Positions 22,993 to 32,004 of a stretch of DNA of 38,266 nt are shown piece after piece. Numbering within the stretch: position 1 is the stretch's first letter; every line of letters begins with the position of its first letter. A program made the position numbers and the translations under genes. Under the pieces are notes generated by a model. That model worked only from the letters and a program-made list of their open reading frames with translations. It was not told where the DNA came from and did no database searches. The DNA is from a virus: IMG/VR virus record IMGVR_UViG_3300046542_000178, positions 1 through 38,266 of that record. One strand, 5' to 3'.

Positions 22993-25236
22993 ATGTTCAA
23001 CACCAACTTCGGCAACCAGCCCAACGTAAACAACCTGCCGGTCTCGGCGCAAGAGGTGAACCAGCAGTTCCACTGCCCCGGTGCTCCGTACCAGCTTCCC
23101 TTCAAGAACGCTTTCCCCGACATCGTTAACGGTTACGTGGTAAAGATGTTGCAAGACGGTGCGTTCAAGAACGCGCTGCGTGTGTTCCTGTTCAACATGG
23201 CTAGCCAGAACGGCTACCAGAATGAGCTGTACAACATGCTGGTGTCCTCGGCTACTCAGTTGGCCGAAGCTTTCGCAGCTACGACTCAGGGTAACTCGCA
23301 AGAGCAACTGGTTCTTAATGCTGCTAAAGAAGTCACCGACTGCGCTACGGCGATGATGGCTACTCAGTACCCAGTCCTTCAGCAAATGATGGGTCCAGGT
23401 ATTGAAGTGGAGCTGAACCGTTTGTTGGCTCGTCACCAAGACATCGGTCGTTTGGTGGCTTCGGTACAACAGCGTCAGCAACCACAACAAGCCTTCGGTG
23501 GGTTCCCTCAGCAACAGCAGCAGGGTTTCCCTCAGAGCAACTTCCCGCAACAAGGTAGCTTCGCCCAAGCGCAGTTCGGTGGTCGTGTAGCTCCACAGCC
23601 AGCAGCCAACCCTAACATCAACTGGGGTCGTTACGCTGGTACTGCTTCTTCGATCCAAGCCCAAAACACTTTCAACCCAGTTGAAGGTGGCTTCAAAGGT
23701 CGTGGTGGCTTGAGTGCCACGCCTGCTCTACCTGCTCCTGTCCAAGAACCAGTACAACAACCCGCAGCCTCTACAAATACCTTCGGTACCCAATGGGGTG
23801 GACGTAGCAGCACCGACTGGCCAAAGCGCGCTACTGCGCCTGGTAATCCAGCTGGTGTGGTTGAAGAAATGTTTCAAGATATGGGGAACCCCACCATGCC
23901 AATCGAAAATGCCCAACAACGTGCGTTCGCTGAAAGTCTGGCTCGGCAGCAACAGCAGCAACCAGCCAAGCCTACTCCGGAACCGTACATCGAACCGGAA
24001 CCAGTGGCTACGCAAAGCCCTAACGGCGTTGCCAACCATGACACCATCGACGAATCCCGTCCGTATGATGTTGTGAAGCTGGACAATGGCGTTGAAATCC
24101 GTCCTGCTCACCTGAGCGGCTGGACTCGTACCTGGTCGATCGAAAGCCCATGGCCTATGGCATTCGATCCTAACACTCACATGAAGTTCCACGTTCGTAC
24201 CCCACAGGCCGACGGCACCTTCACTGTGAAGGAAGTTGTCAAGGCAATCAGCCCGCAGGAAATGGAACAAATGGAATACCTGAAGCACGAAATCAAGAAC
24301 CGCGTTCCGTATGTACTGGACCCGACCAAAGTAGTCATGCCAGTAGACTGGGAAGAAGTGGCTACGTTGGACGCACCGCAAGTAACCCTGGTTGACGATG
24401 GGGATTCGATCCCTGTGGAGAACCCAGAAGTGAAGATCATTCCGGACGAGCTGGTTGCACACTCGTTCGAAGAAGCTGAGATCAAATACCTCAACGAAGT
24501 GATCGAGGTCGGATCTGAGAACTTCGACGGCAAGGTGCGTGAGTACTACTACCGTAACGTGAAGCCAGTCAACGTTGATGGCAACATGATCGGTGTCATG
24601 ATCGAACTGTCCAAGAAACAAACCCTCAGCGCTGTGGCCAAGTTCCTGCGTGAACACCACGAGAATGAGGAAATCACTCCTCGTCTGTACAACCTCCTGG
24701 TTAAGGACCTGACTGCACGCGTAAACGAAGCCCTGAGCGTCAACCTGGGTTACGGTAAGCGTTGCCTGATCGATGACTTCGTGCTGGACATCGACGATCT
24801 GGGTAACGAGCTGCACAAAGACGCCATGGGTCTGCTGTGGTCGTTGCTGAACACCGAACGTGCGTCGGACATCCTCAACTCTGTAACCAACATCCTCAAA
24901 GGTGAGGAGTACTGGGAGTACCTGAACAAGCTGGGTCACAACCTGAACAAGGAGCACAAAGGCGAAGTCATGCAAGTGCTGGCTCGTTATGAGCTGAACT
25001 CTGTGACTCACCTACCGTGGACGCTGGAGCTGTACGCTACTGACGAAGTGCAAACTCTGAAGGCTAGCGAAAACCCTGCGGTCCACAAAGCGATGATCGC
25101 CCTGTTGGCACGTACTGGCAAGAAAGCTACCAAGTTCTCTCGCCACTACATTGTTGACGTGAACCACCGTGTACTGGAAATCATGCCTGGTTACCTGGGT
25201 TCGAATTCCGTACTGATCCGCGCTGCACAGCTGTAA
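22993..25236 (+). CDS. Q-rich three-part protein, 747 aa, probably virion or assembly
   Basis: Not recognised. Three parts are visible: a helical N-terminal domain (about 1-157), a long disordered linker (158-345) rich in Gln, Pro, Ala and Gly with repeated FPQQ/FPQ steps near 170-187, and a C-terminal acidic alpha/beta domain (about 355-747). Codon bias is strong, though less so than in the capsid gene, implying abundant product. GGAGC lies 7 bases before the ATG. The place between capsid, RNA polymerase and portal genes suggests a head or assembly protein. A scaffold or inner-head protein is possible but unproven. Confidence 0.82.
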   Translation: MFNTNFGNQPNVNNLPVSAQEVNQQFHCPGAPYQLPFKNAFPDIVNGYVVKMLQDGAFKNALRVFLFNMASQNGYQNELYNMLVSSATQLAEAFAATTQGNSQEQLVLNAAKEVTDCATAMMATQYPVLQQMMGPGIEVELNRLLARHQDIGRLVASVQQRQQPQQAFGGFPQQQQQGFPQSNFPQQGSFAQAQFGGRVAPQPAANPNINWGRYAGTASSIQAQNTFNPVEGGFKGRGGLSATPALPAPVQEPVQQPAASTNTFGTQWGGRSSTDWPKRATAPGNPAGVVEEMFQDMGNPTMPIENAQQRAFAESLARQQQQQPAKPTPEPYIEPEPVATQSPNGVANHDTIDESRPYDVVKLDNGVEIRPAHLSGWTRTWSIESPWPMAFDPNTHMKFHVRTPQADGTFTVKEVVKAISPQEMEQMEYLKHEIKNRVPYVLDPTKVVMPVDWEEVATLDAPQVTLVDDGDSIPVENPEVKIIPDELVAHSFEEAEIKYLNEVIEVGSENFDGKVREYYYRNVKPVNVDGNMIGVMIELSKKQTLSAVAKFLREHHENEEITPRLYNLLVKDLTARVNEALSVNLGYGKRCLIDDFVLDIDDLGNELHKDAMGLLWSLLNTERASDILNSVTNILKGEEYWEYLNKLGHNLNKEHKGEVMQVLARYELNSVTHLPWTLELYATDEVQTLKASENPAVHKAMIALLARTGKKATKFSRHYIVDVNHRVLEIMPGYLGSNSVLIRAAQL

Positions 25237-25244
25237 ATAAAACT

Positions 25245-25274
25245 AGCAGGGGGCTTCGGCTCCCTGCTATGTCC
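25245..25274 (+). terminator. UUCG hairpin followed by ATGTCC
   Basis: AGCAGGGGGC-TTCG-GCTCCCTGCT (10 bp, one G-U) with no T-tract, followed by ATGTCC; with the last stem base this reads TATGTCC, a variant of the TATGCCG string. Confidence 0.7.
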
Positions 25275-25293
25275 ACTCTAACTAGGGAAACCT

Positions 25294-25581
25294 ATGGACC
25301 GCTATCGGCGTCATGACTACGTCAAAGTCATGAAATGTAAAAGCATGTTGCTGGGTCATCCCGTGTTGAGCAACAGTACTAGATTCATCACCGTGGCCTT
25401 TGACTTCTACCCGCGAGCACAAGACTACGAGCGTTTTGAAGCTGAAGGGTGGGTAGTGCACGGACACCTAGGACACAACGACTTGTGTCTGAACATCAAC
25501 AACCGTAAGTTCTTTGAAGTAACCTTTCGCCGTTTAGTGTCCCAGGTCAAAGGCGCTGTTCCTGTACCAATCGAATACTAA
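25294..25581 (+). CDS. Small hypothetical protein, 95 aa
   Basis: Not recognised. Basic, soluble and aromatic-rich, with HGHLGHND in the second half that might bind metal. AGGGA lies 5-6 bases before the ATG. It starts a run of three small genes between the Q-rich protein and the portal. Confidence 0.68.
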   Translation: MDRYRRHDYVKVMKCKSMLLGHPVLSNSTRFITVAFDFYPRAQDYERFEAEGWVVHGHLGHNDLCLNINNRKFFEVTFRRLVSQVKGAVPVPIEY

Positions 25582-25618
25582 ACCCGTACTAATAACCCTA
25601 GCCTAAGAAGGTTGCTCT

Positions 25619-26026
25619 ATGTCTATCACCATCCTGCTTTATAAAGACACCCCGATTGAAGACGTTACCGCTGACCAGATCAACGAGTACCTGTCGCTGG
25701 TTACTTTCTGCCACGACAAGCACCTCACCGGCAATATGAAACACACCACTTTCCAAGTCGAAGGGATTGAGCCCTTCGGTTACATCCTCGACCTCGACGA
25801 TGAAGTAAACCACACCGATGACCTGTGGGTGGTTTATCTGGATGCTAAGGATGCCGCCAACCACAAGTTCCATGTGTTGGCTAACAATGTGGGCACTATG
25901 ATTGGCACCGACATGCGTGATGCCTACATGGTCGACGGACACGTAGTGGTTCAGTATATCGGAGGGGCTAAGTTCATCCGTGACCTACACGCTCGTCATC
26001 GTCGGGCAGATCTGACCGCTGTCTAA
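25619..26026 (+). CDS. Small paralogous protein A, 135 aa
   Basis: Not recognised, but clearly related to the next gene. Shared features in order: MS(I/V)T at the start; an FC-(H/R)-(D/G)-K segment; a core reading EVNHTDDLWVVY here and DVEHHSDDLYVLF there; a GD/GH-VVVQ-type strand; an II/FIR step; and a C-terminal H-RR/RK-x-L-x-A-V. AAGAAGG precedes the ATG by 7 bases. Soluble and acidic, with no catalytic motif seen. Confidence 0.75.
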   Translation: MSITILLYKDTPIEDVTADQINEYLSLVTFCHDKHLTGNMKHTTFQVEGIEPFGYILDLDDEVNHTDDLWVVYLDAKDAANHKFHVLANNVGTMIGTDMRDAYMVDGHVVVQYIGGAKFIRDLHARHRRADLTAV

Positions 26027-26052
26027 TCGAATCCTTAACCTGAGTAGGTACT

Positions 26053-26493
26053 ATGTCTGTTACTGTGATGTACTTCACCCCTGAACCACTAATAAAGATG
26101 GACGAGTCGTTCGGTATGGACGTACTCCACCACATTCCTTTCTGTCGAGGTAAGACCTTTTCAGGAGATTCTCGCTACACCTTCGTTCTCGGTTTCCCGA
26201 CGGCGTGTATGGCGGTGTTCATCAACGACGTAGAACACCACTCCGATGACCTGTATGTCCTGTTTTCCTTACCCGGCGGTAGTTTCTTTTTCCAGAATGA
26301 ATTTGGTCGTTGCTACAAACACGAGATAACCCAATGTGTTCAGTTGTTGGAAGGTGCATTCGAGACTGAGTTCTCAGATGTGACTTACTGCTCTAACGGT
26401 GATGTGGCGGTTGTCTTCAAAGGTGCAGGACCGATTATTCGTCAGCGTGTCTTGAGCGACCATCGTAAATACCTGATGAGTGCTGTTGGTTAA
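26053..26493 (+). CDS. Small paralogous protein B, 146 aa
   Basis: Second copy of the tandem pair with the gene at 25619. It keeps the DVEHHSDDLYVL core and the C-terminal DHRKYLMSAVG, and has an extra segment around residues 15-25 and 95-105. GAGTAGG lies 5-6 bases before the ATG. Function unknown. It ends at the bidirectional terminator facing the portal gene. Confidence 0.75.
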   Translation: MSVTVMYFTPEPLIKMDESFGMDVLHHIPFCRGKTFSGDSRYTFVLGFPTACMAVFINDVEHHSDDLYVLFSLPGGSFFFQNEFGRCYKHEITQCVQLLEGAFETEFSDVTYCSNGDVAVVFKGAGPIIRQRVLSDHRKYLMSAVG

Positions 26494-26496
26494 GTG

Positions 26497-26552
26497 GCGG
26501 CATAAAAAAGAGAGGCTTTTACCCCTCTCTTTTTTTTGGCTTTTATGCCGTC
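26497..26552. terminator. Bidirectional terminator flanked on both sides by TTTTATGCCG
   Basis: AAGAGAGG and CCTCTCTT pair around an 8-base loop. On the plus strand eight T, then GGC and TTTTATGCCGTC follow; on the minus strand TTTTTTATGCCGCC follows. The hairpin serves the two convergent genes ending at 26493 and 26553. The string pointing outward on each side is the clearest example of the element. Confidence 0.88.
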
Positions 26553-29456
26553 TTAAACGTGGTTGTCTTTACGAGCCCGTTTGCTACGTTCCAAGAATTC
26601 AGCCAGTGCTCCACCGCCGGTTGCATCACCGTTAGCTTCTTCACTCACCTCCTCCTCTTCTACAGGTTCTTCCTCTTCAGCCTCAGCGTCGTCTGCTGGA
26701 GCTTCTTCATCAGTACCCTCACCCTCACCTTCGGCATCGCCTTCAGCGTCTAGGTCGTCACCACCGAGATCGTCACCCCCCATGTCATCGTCACCGAAGT
26801 CATCTCCGCCCATGTCATCATCGCCACCCATACCGTCGTCTCCACCAGAATCATCGGTAGAGCCTTCCACTACGCTACCACCGATGTCGATGTCTTTGTC
26901 AGTCTCTACAGCTTCAGTCAATTCATTGCGAGCCTTGATGGTCTCGGCAACTTTGATCATGTAGCCTTGGATACTGGCGCCGATGGCATTAACGTGTTCA
27001 GTGTGGGTATTGAGCAAGTCGATCATTGGGTGTTCGTCTTCTGTGAACGTTACCAACTCAGCCAGCTCAGGCATGACGTTGTTGTCACGCATCCACTTAC
27101 GCTTGAAGTGTGCCAGAATTGCAGCTTTAACCACTTCAACCGATTCAGACTGATCGCCCAGTGAAGTACCTTCAAGGAAGTCAGCGTTGAAGTAAGCCTC
27201 CAGACACTTCTCCAGCCCTTCAATGTACTTGTCGTAAGCTTCCATCTGACGTTCCAGCGTAATGCTGTCTGGACGTGGGAGAGAAACACCCAACGAGTTG
27301 ATGAACTCAGCTACGATGGCGTCAACGTCTACGGCTTCGTTACTATCACTTTCAGCTTCAGTAGGTTTCTGTCCACCTTCTGCCAATTGTGCTTTCTGCT
27401 TAGTACCGTCAACGTCTTGGAGCATGTTCTTGTTGGCTTCCACGGTCTTGCGGAGCTTGTCCATCAAGTTACCGGAGTTCAGCACATACTTACGGATGAA
27501 TTCACCCAACAGCGCGGTGAACAGATCTTGGTACAGCATCACTCGTTTGGTCAGCAACAAGTTACTGGTGACAATAGAAGTAGCGAACTCGACGTTGTAG
27601 CCACTGTCTACGGTCTCAGGTGACAGACCCAGCGACATCAAGTATTGCTTCTTCAGGTTGTCTTCCAGATCAGTGTTCGGTGCAACCACTGAGCGTTGAC
27701 GGTCTTCCACTTCCATCCGAGTTTCTGGATACGCAGGAGAACCCTGGACGTTCAAGTCAACACCTGCGTTTTGCAGGAAGTTCACAATGTCCACCGGAGA
27801 CGATGCACCTAGAGGGTACGACGCTTGTCGGGTTTGGGTGTAGTTGTGTACCAGCTTCTCCACAGTCCCTGACGGATCAGGATCGTTTGGATCGAGTGTA
27901 ATGTTCAGACCCGTGTGAGGGGTAGAGTTCTTGATGGCCGACATGGTGTTCGACAGCATCATCATTACACGCAGCGAAGCGAGGATCTTGTTGTCTTCGA
28001 GCAGTGACTTACCCACACCGTAGCGGTTGTAGTCGAAAGCGAAGTACGTCACCAGTTCTGCTGGAACGAACAACAACTGAGTCGACATGTTCGCAAAGGT
28101 ACGGGCCAACATGATGCGGTACACTTCCAACGGACGAGAGATCTCGATGTTGTCGGCGTAGATACCGTTTCGCAGACGAGCGATCAGGTCTTCCTCTACG
28201 AGCTGAGCGTAGATCCGGGTGGCTTCCTCGGTGTCGATGTCCGAACGTTGCTGGTAACCTTCAACCGTACGCTGACCTTGGGAGATCAGTTGACTGGCCA
28301 TGTCCTTGTTGATCGACATGTTCATGTTCAGGTCGTTGTAGTACTCAGACCGGTTGGCCTTCACTACTGGGTTGCCCATCGGGTCCAAGATCACAAAGTA
28401 GCCGATGTGCTCGTTAGGCGAGCCAGGAACGTGTACAGGGATGATCGACTCAGAAGGCAGACGCATCACCAGAGGGTGGCCCACTGTCGCGCGTTTGACC
28501 TGACCCGCTGTCTTAAGACCAACTACTGGACGGGCCGCTTGCATACGTGGACGGTAGAACGACATTTCGATGTCATCGCGAGACACCTCGTTCTGAGACT
28601 CCATACCAAAGCCTTGACGTTTAAACGCGGCAGCCAATTGGTGTTGACGTTGCAAGGAGTGAACGAATGGTGCTTTCAACAGATCCGGGTTATCGGAAAC
28701 CGAGATCTTGGTGTCAAACCCTTTCTTAGCCAATCGTGGACGCAACATGCGATACGAAGGCGTCGAGTACAGGTTCAGACTTTCCATCGAAACTTTTAAA
28801 CGGGTCTTCGGCAACAGCTTACCGTCTTCGAAGGTGGAGTCACCCAGAACACCGATGGAATGCGTGAACAAACCCTTGGTATCACTACGCGATTCCATAC
28901 CCACAGCACCACGTTCACCGTTGATGATTTCATCCACAGACGACTCTGGAATGATCATAACGGGGTAAGAGCCCTTCTTGAAAAGGACGTCCGACAAAAT
29001 GGTGGGTAACTGGGGATCTATTTTATAGACTTTGGTGAAAAAATCTTCGACGACACTGAGGAGCACACCGGTTATCTCCCCCTTCAAAGAAGACTCGTTA
29101 CAAACGTAGTTCAACTCCGTTGTAACCATGTCTTTCGGCGAGAGGATACTGCTGACCAGAATCTGTTCTGCCAGTTCGGTATCTGGGAGCATCTGGTAAA
29201 GGTTTTCGGCATCGGTCACGTTACCAGCGGTAATGTCCGAGACCTTGTTCAGATAGCCAGTTGTGGGGATGTCGACGCCTCTGCTGGGGTTGACGTTGTT
29301 ACTGTTGCCCAAGTGTTCGTTGTTTCTAACGAGCTTACTGACAACAGCTGTGGCCAGCGGTTTCTTTTTGAGCAGCCCGAGCTTCTCGAAGCGTCGCTTC
29401 TGGCTATCTAATCCCAGCATCTGAAGCTGGTTATTGTCGTAATCTGCACCAGACAT
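26553..29456 (-). CDS. Probable portal protein (phiKZ gp129-like)
   Basis: Likely forms the dodecameric ring at the head vertex through which DNA is packaged. Support: 967 residues, large alpha/beta body, place near the capsid gene, and the arrangement known from phiKZ-like phages; no short diagnostic motif exists, so this is a probable call. Residues 864-944 are almost only Asp, Glu, Gly and Ala, with repeated MGGDD/LGGDD units, followed by a basic end (LERSKRARKDNHV). Three [G/S]-M-E-S sequences at 186-189, 223-226 and 284-287 look like prohead-protease sites. The ATG at 29456 has GGGAG 5-6 bases upstream. It is transcribed against its neighbours. Confidence 0.65.
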   Translation of the reverse strand: MSGADYDNNQLQMLGLDSQKRRFEKLGLLKKKPLATAVVSKLVRNNEHLGNSNNVNPSRGVDIPTTGYLNKVSDITAGNVTDAENLYQMLPDTELAEQILVSSILSPKDMVTTELNYVCNESSLKGEITGVLLSVVEDFFTKVYKIDPQLPTILSDVLFKKGSYPVMIIPESSVDEIINGERGAVGMESRSDTKGLFTHSIGVLGDSTFEDGKLLPKTRLKVSMESLNLYSTPSYRMLRPRLAKKGFDTKISVSDNPDLLKAPFVHSLQRQHQLAAAFKRQGFGMESQNEVSRDDIEMSFYRPRMQAARPVVGLKTAGQVKRATVGHPLVMRLPSESIIPVHVPGSPNEHIGYFVILDPMGNPVVKANRSEYYNDLNMNMSINKDMASQLISQGQRTVEGYQQRSDIDTEEATRIYAQLVEEDLIARLRNGIYADNIEISRPLEVYRIMLARTFANMSTQLLFVPAELVTYFAFDYNRYGVGKSLLEDNKILASLRVMMMLSNTMSAIKNSTPHTGLNITLDPNDPDPSGTVEKLVHNYTQTRQASYPLGASSPVDIVNFLQNAGVDLNVQGSPAYPETRMEVEDRQRSVVAPNTDLEDNLKKQYLMSLGLSPETVDSGYNVEFATSIVTSNLLLTKRVMLYQDLFTALLGEFIRKYVLNSGNLMDKLRKTVEANKNMLQDVDGTKQKAQLAEGGQKPTEAESDSNEAVDVDAIVAEFINSLGVSLPRPDSITLERQMEAYDKYIEGLEKCLEAYFNADFLEGTSLGDQSESVEVVKAAILAHFKRKWMRDNNVMPELAELVTFTEDEHPMIDLLNTHTEHVNAIGASIQGYMIKVAETIKARNELTEAVETDKDIDIGGSVVEGSTDDSGGDDGMGGDDDMGGDDFGDDDMGGDDLGGDDLDAEGDAEGEGEGTDEEAPADDAEAEEEEPVEEEEVSEEANGDATGGGALAEFLERSKRARKDNHV

Positions 29457-29502
29457 TTATTACTCCCAGTGACGCTTTAAAAGTTGATTGGAGGACCTAG
29501 AC

Positions 29503-31929
29503 GTGTCCAACGCTTACTACAGACTCTACGTTGACTCCATGATTCTCATGGCGAAAACGATTGTCATCAAAAGTGAAGCGACTGCTAGCGCGATAAATAT
29601 TGGGTTGAACGAACGGGGACTGGACGTCAATGAAGACGACCCAACCACCTGGAAGTACTACCTGAACTTATCTGGGCGCTATCACTCGACTGACACACCG
29701 ATGACAGTGACGTCGTTGGATACTCGTGAAGAGATCTCCTTCGATGTCCAAACGCTTTCAGTACATCGCAGAACTTTGCGGGACTACGCTTTTGGTACAC
29801 GTTTCTATGACCAATTGGTTAATCGATACCCGGCTCAGAGAGATCTGATTCACGGTATCCTAAATCCGGTTGACATTAACACAGCGATTGCTGCACCTGA
29901 CGGTAAGATTCTCTACATCGACTCTACGTTGATTGAAGAGAACGAGACCTCGCTGCTAAGCCAGATTCAAGATCGTATCGACGCTTTTATGCTTCGGTAT
30001 AACGTGGCTGAGTTCGCGTTAGTTGACGACCTCTACCCAGCGGCACACCTTGCGTTACTGTTCTTAAACCTACCGTTGTTCATTGAGGACGCTCGACTTA
30101 CAAACTGTCACACGGAACAAGTTCATAGTTTCCACATCCGTCAGTATCTAGCCAGTCACGGGAGACTGGACGCGTATATCTCCCACCTCGATAAAGAGCA
30201 GATGCTCTTCCTTTATAGGAACATTCTGTACATCCAGCGCAACGCTGGTAAGCAGGATACCTTCGAGTGGTTGATCGACAAAATCATGTCACACCGCATG
30301 TTACCGGTGGCTGAGTTCAATTTACATCATAACGTAAGTGCTCAACCGGACAACTTGTATCCGACCGTAGAAGTTAAGCGGACGGACCTGACACGGTTTG
30401 CCAGTGGTAACCCGATTGACACCTTCACTGTCGAAGAGATCGTCACTCGAGCCTCCAAAGCTGCGCCGGGTAATCTAGCACAACTGGAGTCTACGGTCGC
30501 CACGGTTACTGACAAAGTGACCAACAGCACCAGCAACCGACTGAAGACCAAGATGTTGGAATCTTCGGTGGTGGATCGCAGTAACGATTACGCTTTGACG
30601 TTCTCTGACGTGTTGTTGAATCACTGGTTGTACTTTGCTCAGGAAGGTTGGTACAAAACGATCATCTCGTTTGACAACCCACTGACAGGCGACCAGTTGT
30701 GGTTCAACGCTAAAGACACGTTCATTCTGTGGATCTACGCTCTCAACCGTACGCTCGGGGTTGAACTGGAATTCATTCCTAATCCTGACGCGGTGTACGT
30801 ACGCAAACAAACTCTCCCCACTCGGGCAGAGCTGCGTCAGATCACGGATGCTAAATACGTTCCTGATCAGTTGTTGGATGCGTTGATTACAGACCAGCCG
30901 ACCATTGGTCCTGTGGTGTCGGTGGAAGCGTTCTACGACAAGTGTACAGACATCCACAACGCTTGGAAAGAACACAACTGGGTCTACACCACTCAGGAAC
31001 ACTTCCAAGCTCGGGGTCAAGCTGAAGCGGCGGCACTGCACCTCTACCAGAACAAGTCCTGTCAATTGGCGGAAGAAGGCACGACTTATAGTCAGTGGTT
31101 AAGCGAACATCAGTTAGACGTCTCTGGGTTCAGTCAGAACGAGTTTGAGCTACTTGCGGCTAATCTCTTGGCGTTGTCCACGGGTGCTAGTCTTCACGTC
31201 ACAGTGAGCTTAGAAGAGCTACAGATAGCGATGATTCGCTTACTGTCTCAACTGAGCAGTTACTCCATTCAGTTCTTACGGGAACTGCGTGGTACGAACA
31301 TGTTGGGCCTCAATTGGTCAGCGGTTCGCACAGGTGACCAGACGGGCGACGGCAGTGGCTCGATGAAGCTGCATCAGAACAACGTGTACATTCAGGGAAC
31401 GAATGGTTCGGGTCAACACCTTCAAGTGGAAACGCTTGAGAACGCTACGTTCGACATGACCAACAGCGTTAGTGAACACGGCGACAGTGGAGCCTTTGAC
31501 CATACCGTTAATTACGCATCTGACGGTTACTCGAAGTTCCACATGCGGCTGACTATCCCCACGATCTACATGTCGGTACCTGAGGTTAAAGTGCTGGAGT
31601 TGGATGACATCATCAACTCGACACCGATCCCTGAGTATCTGTATCCAGCTCTACCGCCACACGACTTGGGTGAATACGTCCGCATCGATAAGATTCTGAC
31701 GAAGACCGAGTTGGAAGGCTTCGAGTACAATCCACACGGCAACAACCTCGTCCTGAATTCAGAGATGGATGGTTTCGATTACGATCATCGTTTGAGTACG
31801 TTGATTCGCATTAAGAGACTACCAGGCTTGTACCTGAATCAATTGGACCGGGAACGTCGCTTGGGTGTCATGATCGCCAAGAAACGTCTACCTGGGTTAG
31901 AGCTGAAACGGTTGGATCAACCGGACTAA
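29503..31929 (+). CDS. Large virion-type protein, 808 aa
   Basis: Not recognised. The GTG at 29503 has GGAGG 8 bases upstream; an earlier TTG overlaps that site. The protein is long and soluble with alternating helical and beta segments. A beta-rich insert rich in Gly, Asn, Ser and Thr lies around residues 610-690. The C-terminal 70 residues repeat an LPGL-x-L-x-x-LD-R/Q unit twice (RLPGLYLNQLDRE and RLPGLELKRLDQP). A structural role, perhaps baseplate, is inferred from size and position between portal and fibre-like genes. Confidence 0.75.
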   Translation: MSNAYYRLYVDSMILMAKTIVIKSEATASAINIGLNERGLDVNEDDPTTWKYYLNLSGRYHSTDTPMTVTSLDTREEISFDVQTLSVHRRTLRDYAFGTRFYDQLVNRYPAQRDLIHGILNPVDINTAIAAPDGKILYIDSTLIEENETSLLSQIQDRIDAFMLRYNVAEFALVDDLYPAAHLALLFLNLPLFIEDARLTNCHTEQVHSFHIRQYLASHGRLDAYISHLDKEQMLFLYRNILYIQRNAGKQDTFEWLIDKIMSHRMLPVAEFNLHHNVSAQPDNLYPTVEVKRTDLTRFASGNPIDTFTVEEIVTRASKAAPGNLAQLESTVATVTDKVTNSTSNRLKTKMLESSVVDRSNDYALTFSDVLLNHWLYFAQEGWYKTIISFDNPLTGDQLWFNAKDTFILWIYALNRTLGVELEFIPNPDAVYVRKQTLPTRAELRQITDAKYVPDQLLDALITDQPTIGPVVSVEAFYDKCTDIHNAWKEHNWVYTTQEHFQARGQAEAAALHLYQNKSCQLAEEGTTYSQWLSEHQLDVSGFSQNEFELLAANLLALSTGASLHVTVSLEELQIAMIRLLSQLSSYSIQFLRELRGTNMLGLNWSAVRTGDQTGDGSGSMKLHQNNVYIQGTNGSGQHLQVETLENATFDMTNSVSEHGDSGAFDHTVNYASDGYSKFHMRLTIPTIYMSVPEVKVLELDDIINSTPIPEYLYPALPPHDLGEYVRIDKILTKTELEGFEYNPHGNNLVLNSEMDGFDYDHRLSTLIRIKRLPGLYLNQLDRERRLGVMIAKKRLPGLELKRLDQPD

Positions 31930-31937
31930 CCTACCGA

Positions 31938-31986
31938 AAGGTTTCCATACATCCTTCACGGGGTGTGTGGAGCCTTTTATTTTTTG
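31938..31986 (+). terminator. Hairpin with T-rich tail after the 29503 gene
   Basis: AGG-TTTCCATACATCC pairs with GGGTGTGTGGAGCCT (about 15 bp with several G-U pairs and one bulge), followed by TTTTATTTTTTG. A moderate intrinsic terminator or attenuator inside a structural gene cluster. Confidence 0.65.
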
Positions 31987-32004
31987 TGTAAAGGAGTGAG
32001 GATA

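Noticed and set aside
23728-25011. 427-codon minus-strand frame opposite the Q-rich protein
   Set aside because: Shadow of a gene with strong codon bias; no start signal.
26563-26964. Ser/Pro-rich plus-strand frame
   Set aside because: It is the antisense of the Asp/Gly-rich portal tail; composition is an artefact of the repeat.
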